Positions 8,322 through 16,144 of a stretch of 64,000 nt of DNA are shown here, piece by piece (the first letter of the stretch is position 1; every line of letters starts with the position of its first letter). The DNA is from Ardenticatenaceae bacterium (GTDB lineage Bacteria > Chloroflexota > Anaerolineae > Promineifilales > Promineifilaceae). A model generated the notes under the pieces. It searched no databases. It had not been told where the DNA came from and saw nothing but the letters and a program-made list of their open reading frames with translations. The position numbers and the translations under genes are program-made. Location: NCBI GenBank assembly GCA_020634245.1, contig JACKCC010000015.1, positions 186,001-250,000 of the forward strand. The letters run 5' to 3'.

Positions 8322-9077
8322 TCAACTAGTTTTGTTTTCGCGCCGCCGTTCAATTTCTTTTTCGCTGAGATTAGCTGCCAGGTACAACCCGCCAATCATC
8401 ATGATCAGGCAGATGATTTGCACAATATGGTAGCCCCCTGAAGTCACCCAGGCATTATCGCGAAAAGCATCCACCAGCAGGCGGCCGCCGCTGTAAATGC
8501 TGACTGACATGAGGAAAAGCTGTCCCTTGAACAATCGTTGATCGCGCAGCCGCCACCAGACGAATAAGGCTGTCGCTCCCACCAGAATCTCGTAAATCTG
8601 TACCGGATGGCGGCGCATGCTGTACTGGGTGATGGCCCAGGGCACGCGGCTCAATGTGCCAAAGCCCGGCCCGGCCAAGAAGTCGGCCAGACTGACGACC
8701 ATTAATACCATAAAAAGGCCAGGGGCCAGGGCGTCTAATGTCTCGCCGGGTTTGAGTTGATGGTAACGGCCGTAAAAAAACGCCGCCGCCGCTCCAATCA
8801 CCAAACCGCCAAACAGGTTGTAACCCGTATTCAACGGCCAGATAATGCCCAATAAATTATCGGTAAAAGCCCGCCAATAAATGGCCACAAACGTCAGCCG
8901 CGCCCCAACCAGCCCGCCAAACAGCGCCGTCGCCGCCACGCCGTACACCTTTTCAGCGTTTAGATTGAGATGTTTCGCTGTTCGTTCTACCAGCGACAGA
9001 CTGAACCAGGCCCCCAAAATATAAACCAATCCCGCCGTCGGCAATACCAGCGGCCCTATGCTTATCGCAGGAATCAT
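8322..9077 (-). CDS. Lgt-like membrane protein lacking catalytic motifs
   Basis: A 251-residue polytopic membrane protein of the prolipoprotein diacylglyceryl transferase family, recognisable by GGLVGARL, the RRHPVQIYE block and SGGRLLVDAFR. Two hallmark segments have changed: the HGGLIG histidine is replaced (YNLFGGLVIG), and the arginine-asparagine signature region reads SLADFLAGPGFG. Genuine Lgt activity is therefore doubtful. It begins 3 bp after the TlpA-like gene stop, so the two form an operon, and a role with that membrane thioredoxin is possible. Confidence 0.75.
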   Translation of the reverse strand: MIPAISIGPLVLPTAGLVYILGAWFSLSLVERTAKHLNLNAEKVYGVAATALFGGLVGARLTFVAIYWRAFTDNLLGIIWPLNTGYNLFGGLVIGAAAAFFYGRYHQLKPGETLDALAPGLFMVLMVVSLADFLAGPGFGTLSRVPWAITQYSMRRHPVQIYEILVGATALFVWWRLRDQRLFKGQLFLMSVSIYSGGRLLVDAFRDNAWVTSGGYHIVQIICLIMMIGGLYLAANLSEKEIERRRENKTS

Positions 9078-9080
9078 TGG

Positions 9081-9644
9081 CTACCCCTCCTCCAACAGTC
9101 GCTTAATCCGGTCTTCCAGCACCGCCTGGTTCAAAATGCCAATAAACACTTCGCGTACTACGCCCTTCCGGTCGATAAAAATGGTTGTTGGCAAGCTGTT
9201 GACGCCATAATCGCGGTTGACCGTGCTATCCTCATCTACCAGCAGCGGATAAGTCAGGCCGTAACTCAAAGCGAATTCAGAAACGATTTGCGCTGATTCT
9301 CCTTGATTGATGCCTATAAAAGCGACCTGATTTTTGAATTTCAGACTGGCATCTTGTAATTCTGGCGTTTCCACCCGGCAGGGACCGCACCAACTGGCCC
9401 AATAATTCAAAATCACCGGCTGTCCCGACTCGCCATATCGATTGACATAGTTGGTCAAAGTGACGGTTTCGCCTTGCGGTGTAGCCAGCGTAAAATCCGG
9501 GGCTAGATGGCCAACGATGGGGGCTTCCGTCAGCGCAACGGTGCGCGGCTGTGATACCTCATCCCGCGAAAACAAAATCCAGGTAATTCCCAGAGCGGTC
9601 AGCGTGACCAGCAGAATTGTTCGTTCAAATCGTAATTTCGCCAT
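9081..9644 (-). CDS. TlpA/ResA-type membrane-anchored thioredoxin
   Basis: A 187-residue protein with an N-terminal membrane anchor (residues 8-26) and a thioredoxin fold with the active site WASWCGPC. The context NYWASWCGPCRVETPEL is typical of TlpA/ResA reductases, which work outside the cytoplasmic membrane and reduce disulfides, for example in cytochrome maturation. The cis-proline loop NSLPTTIFID is present. It lies just upstream of an Lgt-like gene on the same strand. The exact client is unknown. Confidence 0.9.
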   Translation of the reverse strand: MAKLRFERTILLVTLTALGITWILFSRDEVSQPRTVALTEAPIVGHLAPDFTLATPQGETVTLTNYVNRYGESGQPVILNYWASWCGPCRVETPELQDASLKFKNQVAFIGINQGESAQIVSEFALSYGLTYPLLVDEDSTVNRDYGVNSLPTTIFIDRKGVVREVFIGILNQAVLEDRIKRLLEEG

Positions 9645-9680
9645 GAGCTTGATTGTACCAAAAAGTTGCAGTAAGTTAGC

Positions 9681-11075
9681 TCACTTTAATTGATTGATAG
9701 GGATGGAATTGGGGCGGCTGATTTGATTGTTGATTTCGGGATAGCCGGTCAGGTCGTAGTTCATCGCGCCGTCGATGCGGATGGGGACGATTTCACCCAG
9801 AGGGAGTTCGCCGGGGACGATGACGTAGCCATCAATTTCCGGGGCGTCGCGGTAGGAACGGCCGATACTCACCCCATCACCATATCCTTCCACTAAAATA
9901 GGCAGGGTATGCCCCACCAGCGCCTGGTTTTTCGCCAGCGAAATTGGCTGCTGCAATGCCATCAATTCTTCCTGCCGTGCCAACTTGACTTCTTCTGGCA
10001 CCTGCCAGGAAACGTTAGCCGATGGTGTGGAGGCTTCATAGGAGTAGGTGAATGCGCCGACGCGATCAAACTGCAAATCTTTGACGAACTGCTTCAGCTC
10101 ATCAAACTCTTCGTCCGTTTCACCGGGGTAGCCGACGATGAAGGTGGTGCGGATGGCGATGTCGGGCACGGCCGTACGCAGTTTTTCCACAGTGCTGTAA
10201 ACCCAGTCGATGTTAGCCGGGCGGCGCATCCGTTTGAGTGTCTCCCGGTGGCCGTGCTGGAGGGGGATGTCCAGGTAGTTGACGATTTGGGGCGTGGTGG
10301 CGATGGTCTCAATGAGTTCGTCGGTGACGTAGCCGGGGTAGGCGTACATGATCCGAATCCAGGGAATGTCGGGGGCGGCCTGGGTGATCTGGCGCAAAAG
10401 CTGGCTCAAACCGTTTTTCAGGCCCAAGTCGTGGCCGTAATCGGTGGTGTCCTGGGCGATGATGACCAGTTCGCGGATGCCAGCGGCTTGCAAGCGCACC
10501 GCTTCGGCGACGATGGTTTCCGGCGGGCGGCTGACGTGAGTGCCTTTGATTTGGGGGATGGCGCAGAAGGCACACGGCCGGCGACAGCCATCGGCAATTT
10601 TGAGGTAAGCGCTGGTTCCTTGTACGGCCGTTCGCAAAACCCCACGCTCATCTTTGCCCACCGTCAACGCCTCGTCGGGCAGGTGGTAGAGTGGTTGGGG
10701 ATGTTTGCGGCGGCGTAGCTGGCGTACAAAGGGCACGATGTCCATCCAGCGGCGCGTGCCAATCACGCCATCGATGCCGGGAACCCACTCGACGACTTCG
10801 CTGCCGTAGCGCTGGGCCATGCAGCCGGCGGCGATGAGCAGTTGGTTGGGCTGCTTGATTTCGACCAGTTCTTGCAGCGCACCGATCGATTCCTGCCGGG
10901 CCGCCTCAATGAAGCCGCAGGTGTTGACGATAATAACGCTGGCGTCATCCGGATCGGTTGTACCGTTGAACCCGGCTTTTTCCAACAGTCGGGCCATGCT
11001 TTCTGAGTCAACCGTATTTTTGCTGCAGCCCAGGCTGAGCATATAGAATTGTTTTTTCTGTTGTTGTTTACTCAT
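9681..11075 (-). CDS. rimO: Ribosomal protein S12 methylthiotransferase
   Basis: This 464-residue radical-SAM enzyme adds a methylthio group to an aspartate of ribosomal protein S12. It opens with the UPF0004 domain (MLSLGCSKNTVDSE) with its three cluster-binding cysteines. It has the radical-SAM motif CRRPCAFC (CxxxCxxC) near residue 160 followed by IPQIKG, and ends with a TRAM domain. SLGC.KN.VDSE favours RimO over the tRNA enzyme MiaB. The gene order RodZ then RimO on the minus strand is common in bacteria. Confidence 0.93.
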   Translation of the reverse strand: MSKQQQKKQFYMLSLGCSKNTVDSESMARLLEKAGFNGTTDPDDASVIIVNTCGFIEAARQESIGALQELVEIKQPNQLLIAAGCMAQRYGSEVVEWVPGIDGVIGTRRWMDIVPFVRQLRRRKHPQPLYHLPDEALTVGKDERGVLRTAVQGTSAYLKIADGCRRPCAFCAIPQIKGTHVSRPPETIVAEAVRLQAAGIRELVIIAQDTTDYGHDLGLKNGLSQLLRQITQAAPDIPWIRIMYAYPGYVTDELIETIATTPQIVNYLDIPLQHGHRETLKRMRRPANIDWVYSTVEKLRTAVPDIAIRTTFIVGYPGETDEEFDELKQFVKDLQFDRVGAFTYSYEASTPSANVSWQVPEEVKLARQEELMALQQPISLAKNQALVGHTLPILVEGYGDGVSIGRSYRDAPEIDGYVIVPGELPLGEIVPIRIDGAMNYDLTGYPEINNQISRPNSIPINQLK

Positions 11076-11094
11076 GGAAGAGAAGGCAGAGGGT

Positions 11095-11144
11095 AGAAAT
11101 CAGAAGGCAGAAAGTGGAATTCATCCTTCTACCTTCTGATTTCT
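11095..11144. repeat. Inverted repeat between rodZ and rimO
   Basis: AGAAATCAGAAGGCAGAA (11095-11112) and its complement with one mismatch (11127-11144) form a hairpin. Single arms of the same sequence recur near 28390 and 61108, so this is a dispersed element rather than a gene-specific terminator. Confidence 0.7.
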
Positions 11145-11148
11145 GCCT

Positions 11149-12045
11149 TTAATTTGTTGTTCGCCAGACTTCTTCTTTGTTTTCGCCGCGTTCGCCCATG
11201 CGGCCCCAGGGGATGTCATTGATAGTGACAACGACGGCGACGGCGTTACCGGTGTTGACGATGACTTCGTCTTGGGCTTCAAATTCGTAGGGCGGGTCGC
11301 CTTCGCGGGCAATACCGCTGAAGACCACATCGCCATCGATGGTTACTTCCATCCAGGTACGCTCAGTGATTTCCAGCTTGAGCCTGATGACGTCCATTGC
11401 CGGCAAAATGGGGCGGGTTGGAACTGGTGCAGTCGCGGCCGTTTCTTCGGTGTTGGTACGCCCGGTGGATACGATTGGATTTTCGGCGTCGGTTGTGGCT
11501 TCGGGTACGGCCGTTGCCTCCGCCGTTGGCCCAATTTGGTCAGCCATGTCTTGAATAACCTGGTTAATGCCCTCAGTCAGCGCTTCGTTATTATTGTTAT
11601 TCAGCAGCTTTGGTACAAGATTGCTGCCAGCCAAAACAAGCGCCGCAACCAGGGCCAGGACGATCACCAGGCGCAAAAACGGTTCTGAATTGGGGGAACG
11701 GCCGTCATCGACTTCGTAGTTAACCGGATTGAAAAACGGTTGGTCCTGGCGCGGCGGAATGAGAGGATCCGCCGTTTCAATGTGGCTATTACTAGGAGGA
11801 GCGGCCGTCTGCTGTTCCATAACCCATTCATACCGTTCTACCAACGGCTGTGGGTCTAGTCCCAGAAAACGAGCATAATTACGCAAAAACCCCCGCACGT
11901 GCACCGGAGTTGGCAGCCTGTCATAGTTGCCTTGCTCAAGCGCCGCTAAAAATCGGGCATTAATCCGGGTTTTATCCTGAACATCGGCCAGCGTGAGACC
12001 CTTATTTTCACGGGCCTCACGCAAAATATGACCAAACTCGTCCAT
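11149..12045 (-). CDS. rodZ: RodZ-like helix-turn-helix membrane protein
   Basis: A 298-residue protein. Residues 1-70 form an Xre-type HTH (FGHILREARENKGLTLADV) followed by the RodZ hallmark VRGFLRNYARFLGLDP. A transmembrane helix lies near 128-146. A Thr/Ala/Pro linker follows, then a C-terminal DUF4115-type beta domain (RTWMEVTIDGDVVFSG). RodZ links the MreB cytoskeleton to the wall synthesis machinery in rod-shaped cells. It is followed by rimO on the same strand. No mreB is in this window. Confidence 0.88.
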   Translation of the reverse strand: MDEFGHILREARENKGLTLADVQDKTRINARFLAALEQGNYDRLPTPVHVRGFLRNYARFLGLDPQPLVERYEWVMEQQTAAPPSNSHIETADPLIPPRQDQPFFNPVNYEVDDGRSPNSEPFLRLVIVLALVAALVLAGSNLVPKLLNNNNNEALTEGINQVIQDMADQIGPTAEATAVPEATTDAENPIVSTGRTNTEETAATAPVPTRPILPAMDVIRLKLEITERTWMEVTIDGDVVFSGIAREGDPPYEFEAQDEVIVNTGNAVAVVVTINDIPWGRMGERGENKEEVWRTTN

Positions 12046-12103
12046 TTTTGATTAGATAACAATTAGCTGTCTGCCTGATTGCAGACAACCAAAAGTTATT
12101 GTA

Positions 12104-12652
12104 CTACTCAATTTCCTCGGTCGCTTCTTCTGTCTCTTCGACTTTTACTTCGATAACAGTCTCAGCAGAAGCAGCAGCGGCAGAAGCGCGGGCGGCCGCG
12201 GCCATGGTATCTTCATCTTCGATGATGACGGTGAATTCTGGTTGGAATTCACCACTTAAGCGCACGACGACTTTGTGTTTGCCCAACATACGCAGCGGCT
12301 CAACGCCAACTTTACGCCGGTCAATTTCGGTGCCGAGCTTTTCGTTGAGATCGTCGGCAATTTGAGCCGTTGTGATGGAACCATAAAGCTTGCCGGTTTC
12401 GCCAGCTCGCGCCTTGAAGGTTAACGTAACCTCTTGAATCTTGGCTGACAATGCTTCAAATTCAGCTTTTAACTCGGCACGACGGGTTTCCGCACGTCTC
12501 CGCCAGACTTCAGCCTGTTTCATTGCTCCGGGATCGGCTTTAATCGCCATTCCTTTAGGAATGAGGAAGTTGCGGGCATAGCCAGGGGCAACTTTATGAA
12601 CTTCACCGGCAAAGCCGAGATTGTCAACGTCTTCTTTTAACAGCACTTTCAT
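12104..12652 (-). CDS. rplI: 50S ribosomal protein L9
   Basis: A 182-residue protein starting MKVLLKEDVDNLGFAGEVHK. It has the L9 signature GYARNFLIPKGMA and the long central helix joining the N and C domains. L9 binds 23S rRNA domain V. About 30 residues beyond the usual end are Ala/Glu-rich, an extension of unknown role. The ATG at 12652 gives the correct L9 start, with GGAG about 12 bases upstream; a longer open frame to 12763 is not supported. Confidence 0.95.
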   Translation of the reverse strand: MKVLLKEDVDNLGFAGEVHKVAPGYARNFLIPKGMAIKADPGAMKQAEVWRRRAETRRAELKAEFEALSAKIQEVTLTFKARAGETGKLYGSITTAQIADDLNEKLGTEIDRRKVGVEPLRMLGKHKVVVRLSGEFQPEFTVIIEDEDTMAAAARASAAAASAETVIEVKVEETEEATEEIE

Positions 12653-12775
12653 AGCTGTACACACTCCATTTCCATAAATTTTGCAGCCTAAGATGTTATC
12701 AGAGCGGGCTGGTTTTGACAAACACTGCGAACACAAAAACAAAAAGGCTCTTTGGGAATTCACGGGGTCTTGTCA

Positions 12776-12834
12776 TGTAGGGGCGGGTCTTGTGCCCGCC
12801 CTGCTCTGGGCGACCACAAGGGTACGCCCCTACA
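12776..12834. repeat. Dispersed inverted-repeat element (TGTAGGGGCG ends)
   Basis: TGTAGGGGCG (12776-12785) and its exact complement (12825-12834) bound a 59-bp GC-rich element in the gap between rplI and the next gene. The type is familiar as a non-coding dispersed repeat in several phyla. Together with the element at 12876 it accounts for most of this 300-bp gap. Confidence 0.7.
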
Positions 12835-12875
12835 CCCCACGAAATCCTGAAGACCCAACAAAAAGAGAAGTTCGC

Positions 12876-12937
12876 AGTGTCAGGCACAAGGCTGTCAGGT
12901 CTGGTTAAAGTAATACTTGCTGCCCTGTGCCTGGCAT
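12876..12937. repeat. 63-bp REP-like element, copy A
   Basis: The arms AGTGTCAGGCACAAGG and CCCTGTGCCTGGCATT enclose an inner segment related to copies B (17467), C (32369) and D (63605). Copy A is the most diverged of the four. It lies between rplI and a membrane coiled-coil gene. Confidence 0.75.
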
Positions 12938-12953
12938 TTATGGGAATTCTTTG

Positions 12954-13787
12954 TTAGCTGATCGATAAGTTGTCGGCAGCTTGCACATCGTCCATAGCCA
13001 GCAAGACATCGTTGAGTTCGGTGACTTCATCAACGATTTCCTGCCGCAATCGCCGGGCACGGCCGCTGTCGATATCTTTGGCATCTACCAGCATGGTTTG
13101 GGAGTAAATGGTTCCCAGGTGGGTCAGGGTGTTTTCGAGCTGGAGCCGGGCGCGTTGGATGGTATTTTCTAATGTTTCCAGCGTGGTTAGCTGTTGTTGT
13201 ACACCTTCGAGGGTTGCCTGGATTTGGTCTTTAACGGCCGTATCCTGTTCCTTCTTTAACTCACTGGCCAACTCAGCCGACCGCCTTCTGGCTCGTTCGT
13301 AATCACGTCCCAAGAGTTCCTGATCTTTTTGGTACCGGTCAATTCGCTGGGCGAGATCGTAAATATTTTCCAGCCACTCATCAATCTGGCCGGCGGCCTG
13401 GCTTAACTCATCTTTTAGCAGGGAATCGCCCTGGCTGCGAATAGCCTGATTGATACGGCTGCGATAATCGAGTGCCCGATTAATTTGTATTTGCAGATTT
13501 TTGTCCCGCAGTTTTTCTGGTTTGAATTCGTGTTGCAGCAGGCTGGCGACAACTTTCCGGCCAAATTCGGGGTCGGTCAGGCTGCTGTAGACGAGTAATG
13601 CTTCGGCCCCCACGCCGCCCAGTAACCAGGCCAGAATTGGAAGAATGGTTATTGTGTGTGTAGCTGTTAGGACAGCAAGAACCAAAGTTATAGCAATTAC
13701 AACAGCACTTTCCCATCGGAGAAAGGACTCTTGCAGGATTGCTTTTTGAACGCGTTTTTCCAGTGATTCCCGTGATTTGCTTGCCAT
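12954..13787 (-). CDS. Coiled-coil membrane protein of unknown function
   Basis: A protein of about 277 residues with two adjacent membrane helices near the N-terminus (AVVIAITLVLAVLTA and ITILPILAWLLGGVGAEALL). A long charged alpha-helical region follows, with heptad patterning from about residue 95 to 240. No known domain is seen. It is the last gene of a same-strand group with a TPR/zinc-ribbon membrane protein and PspA, so a role in envelope stress is plausible but inferred. The ATG at 13787 is chosen; the TTG at 13802 lies in a repeat arm. Confidence 0.65.
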   Translation of the reverse strand: MASKSRESLEKRVQKAILQESFLRWESAVVIAITLVLAVLTATHTITILPILAWLLGGVGAEALLVYSSLTDPEFGRKVVASLLQHEFKPEKLRDKNLQIQINRALDYRSRINQAIRSQGDSLLKDELSQAAGQIDEWLENIYDLAQRIDRYQKDQELLGRDYERARRRSAELASELKKEQDTAVKDQIQATLEGVQQQLTTLETLENTIQRARLQLENTLTHLGTIYSQTMLVDAKDIDSGRARRLRQEIVDEVTELNDVLLAMDDVQAADNLSIS

Positions 13788-13800
13788 GATGTTCCGTTTC

Positions 13801-13850
13801 AAGTGTCAGGTGTCACGTGCCATGTAACTGATACTTGACACCTGACACTT
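13801..13850. repeat. Perfect 15-bp inverted repeat between two genes
   Basis: AAGTGTCAGGTGTCA (13801-13815) and its exact complement (13836-13850) form a hairpin in the gap between the TPR gene and the coiled-coil gene. A single arm recurs near 51047 and a related repeat at 53196, so this is another dispersed family. Confidence 0.8.
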
Positions 13851-15134
13851 TTAAACCTCGGCCAATTTTTCTTCCACTTTTTGTAAATGTTTTGCCAATT
13901 CCGCCTTGGTTGGGGGATGGGTTGACATATCGTATGCTGATTGTAACACGTCCCGGCTGCGTTGATAAAATTCCAGCCGGGCGTAAGCTAATCCCAGATG
14001 CTTTTGGTAAGCCACCTGACCGGGTTCTTGAGCGGCGGCCCGCTGCCAATGCAAAATGGCCGAAGCCCAAAGCCCTTTTTCCGCCAGACGCCGGGCGATG
14101 TTGTGATAATCGGCAGCAGTCCGCCGGCCGCTGGTGGCACTGGCAATGAGTTGGGTTTGTTTCCGCTCAAAATCGGAACCAGCCCTAAAAATGCCATAAA
14201 AAAGTGCGAGTACGGCCGTTACCACCTCAAACGTTGTTAGAAATTGCAGCAAACCGCTAATAAATGAACCGACAAACGTTTTAATCGAAGAGTCCAGGGC
14301 TGCCAAGCCCAAAGCAGCGTAATCCACCGTAACCACCGAATTGAGCAAAAACGCGGTCAGCACCAGCAGTAAAGCGATGAGCGAAAGCATGTATGCCCAA
14401 AATTGGCGCAGATAAACGCCAGCCGCCAATCCCCAGAAAAGCAGCAGCAGCAGTAAATAGCCGCCGGCCATAATGTAATTGGGACCCAGAATCACATTGA
14501 CAATCGCTTCGATGAGGAAAAGTTGGCCCAATCCAACTAGCAGCACCCAATACACATGTAAATTACTGCTTGGATTTTCGTATGTAAATCGTTTACTGCT
14601 GATATTGCGTTTACACTTTGGGCACTGCACGGCATCAAAGGCCAATTCTTCGGCGCAATAAGCACAAATGTCAACGTTGCGCGACCAGACATCGTCATAC
14701 GTAGAAGTTTGTCGAATTTCCGCCAGATTCGCTTTTTGCGGTATTTTGGGTTCGTGCCAGCGCACTTCCTGCACCTGGCGTTCGGGATACAAAATGGCCG
14801 ACGCCGGTGAAAATGGCACATATTCCCGCCGCATCACTTTTTCTTCTGTTTCCGAATTTGAATCTGGTGTAGGGGCTGGCGTGGAAGGAGGGCCAAGTTT
14901 AGCCAGTCCACGCTGGGCGATTTGATTATCAGGATTGAGCGTTAAGACGTTTTCCAGGCATATGCGGCGTTCCTTTTTACTGGCAACCACGCCGCTTAAC
15001 CAGAGCCAGGCCGTTTCGTTTTCTTCGTCGGCTCGCAGCACAGCCATCAAAAGCCGAAGGGCTTCTTCGCGGTTGCCTGCTTTGGCGGCAGTAATACCGG
15101 CTTTTAGTTGTTGGGCGGCGTCCTCTGTGGCCAT
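13851..15134 (-). CDS. TPR and zinc-ribbon membrane protein
   Basis: A 427-residue protein in three parts. Residues 1-75 are two TPR-like helix pairs (AAKAGNREEALRLLMAVLRAD). A zinc ribbon with CAYCAEELAFDAVQCPKC lies near residues 157-175. About four or five membrane helices fill 195-325. Two more TPR units end the protein (WASAILHWQRAAAQEPG, EFYQRSRDVLQSAY). It probably assembles protein complexes at the membrane. It lies between pspA and a coiled-coil membrane gene on the same strand. Confidence 0.75.
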   Translation of the reverse strand: MATEDAAQQLKAGITAAKAGNREEALRLLMAVLRADEENETAWLWLSGVVASKKERRICLENVLTLNPDNQIAQRGLAKLGPPSTPAPTPDSNSETEEKVMRREYVPFSPASAILYPERQVQEVRWHEPKIPQKANLAEIRQTSTYDDVWSRNVDICAYCAEELAFDAVQCPKCKRNISSKRFTYENPSSNLHVYWVLLVGLGQLFLIEAIVNVILGPNYIMAGGYLLLLLLFWGLAAGVYLRQFWAYMLSLIALLLVLTAFLLNSVVTVDYAALGLAALDSSIKTFVGSFISGLLQFLTTFEVVTAVLALFYGIFRAGSDFERKQTQLIASATSGRRTAADYHNIARRLAEKGLWASAILHWQRAAAQEPGQVAYQKHLGLAYARLEFYQRSRDVLQSAYDMSTHPPTKAELAKHLQKVEEKLAEV

Positions 15135-15161
15135 TCAAGTGAGAAAAATTAATCGTAAATC

Positions 15162-15210
15162 GGTGTCTGAGCTTGTCGAAGACCGTTTGCCTTCGACAAG
15201 CTCAGACACC
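15162..15210. repeat. Perfect 20-bp inverted repeat (hairpin) after pspA
   Basis: GGTGTCTGAGCTTGTCGAAG (15162-15181) pairs perfectly with 15191-15210 across a 9-base loop. Related GAGCTTGTCGAAG-type half sites are near 41733 and 42428. There is no T-run, so this is a dispersed REP-like hairpin and could still protect or end transcripts. Confidence 0.85.
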
Positions 15211-15241
15211 ACCAGGATCGGGCTTTGATATTAACGGCCGT

Positions 15242-15982
15242 TTAATTGTCCAAAGATGAAGCGGATTCTTCCTGCTCCTCTTCTTCGTACGAAGGCGTGG
15301 GCGCCTCTGCCAGGCCCAGGCGGCGTTTGCGTTCTTCCAATTGCAGATCAATTTCAGATTTGCCCAAAACCTCATCCATCTGGCTGTCCAGACTGCTGGC
15401 GTACATTTCACTTTGGGCGCTGGCTTTATCCAATCGGGAGCGGATGGATTCGCTCAAGCGGGCAATATCGCCGTCGCCAACGCCGGTCAGATCGTCAATG
15501 CTTTTAATTGCTTTGACAGTGATTTCTTTAGATTTGGCCAACCGCAGCAGCGATTCCATCTCTTTTTGTTCCTGGCGGATGGTCTTGAGTTTGGCCTGGA
15601 GTTTTAGGCGGGCATTGAGCAGCGCTTCATATTCGCGCTGCTGCCGTATCCACTGTTCGTGATATTGTTCTTGCATGCGGCGCGTGCTGTTCAATTCGTT
15701 TTGGGCGGCGCTGGCCAGATCGGTTTTGCCTTGCATTAACAGGGCGTCAATGTTCCTGTCGAGCTGGTCGGCTTTCTTCTTGTATTCGGTGTATTTTCGC
15801 TCCATCGTTTTTACTTCACCACCGACGGTAGCGGCTGCATCTTCTAGCTCGTCCAGATTGCTCTCGGCATCTCTGATGTATTGCTTCATAACAGCAACGG
15901 AGTTGTTTTCGAGGGCTTTGTCAACCATGGCGTGTAGATTTGCCTGGATGAGGGTCTGTGTTTTTTCCAATAGTGATGCCAT
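15242..15982 (-). CDS. pspA: PspA/IM30 family membrane-stress protein
   Basis: A 246-residue, almost wholly alpha-helical protein with the PspA/IM30 pattern: an N-terminal amphipathic helix (LLEKTQTLIQANLHAMVDKA), MKQYIRDAESNLDELEDAAA, and long coiled coils to about residue 215. The tail is acidic. PspA-type ESCRT-III-like proteins polymerise on damaged inner membranes and help preserve the proton gradient. GGAG lies 8 bases before the ATG. An insertion sequence lies 171 bp upstream and may have changed its promoter. The TPR and coiled-coil membrane genes follow. Confidence 0.9.
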   Translation of the reverse strand: MASLLEKTQTLIQANLHAMVDKALENNSVAVMKQYIRDAESNLDELEDAAATVGGEVKTMERKYTEYKKKADQLDRNIDALLMQGKTDLASAAQNELNSTRRMQEQYHEQWIRQQREYEALLNARLKLQAKLKTIRQEQKEMESLLRLAKSKEITVKAIKSIDDLTGVGDGDIARLSESIRSRLDKASAQSEMYASSLDSQMDEVLGKSEIDLQLEERKRRLGLAEAPTPSYEEEEQEESASSLDN

Positions 15983-16144
15983 TAACTGTCTCCTTATGAT
16001 TACTCTGTTTGTGCGGATAACAAATTAGAAAAGGGTTTTCATGAGTTTAATACGGGTAAAGAGCGGCTTTTGTTTTACTCATTAGGCAAAACCACATGGC
16101 TGCCAACTGATTACCATTGTAAAACAACGGTCTCTGGTAGGCAA

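Noticed and set aside
12653..12953. Open frames in the gap upstream of rplI
   Set aside because: The frames at 12681-12908 and 12699-12887 fall in two dispersed inverted-repeat elements and have no coding features.
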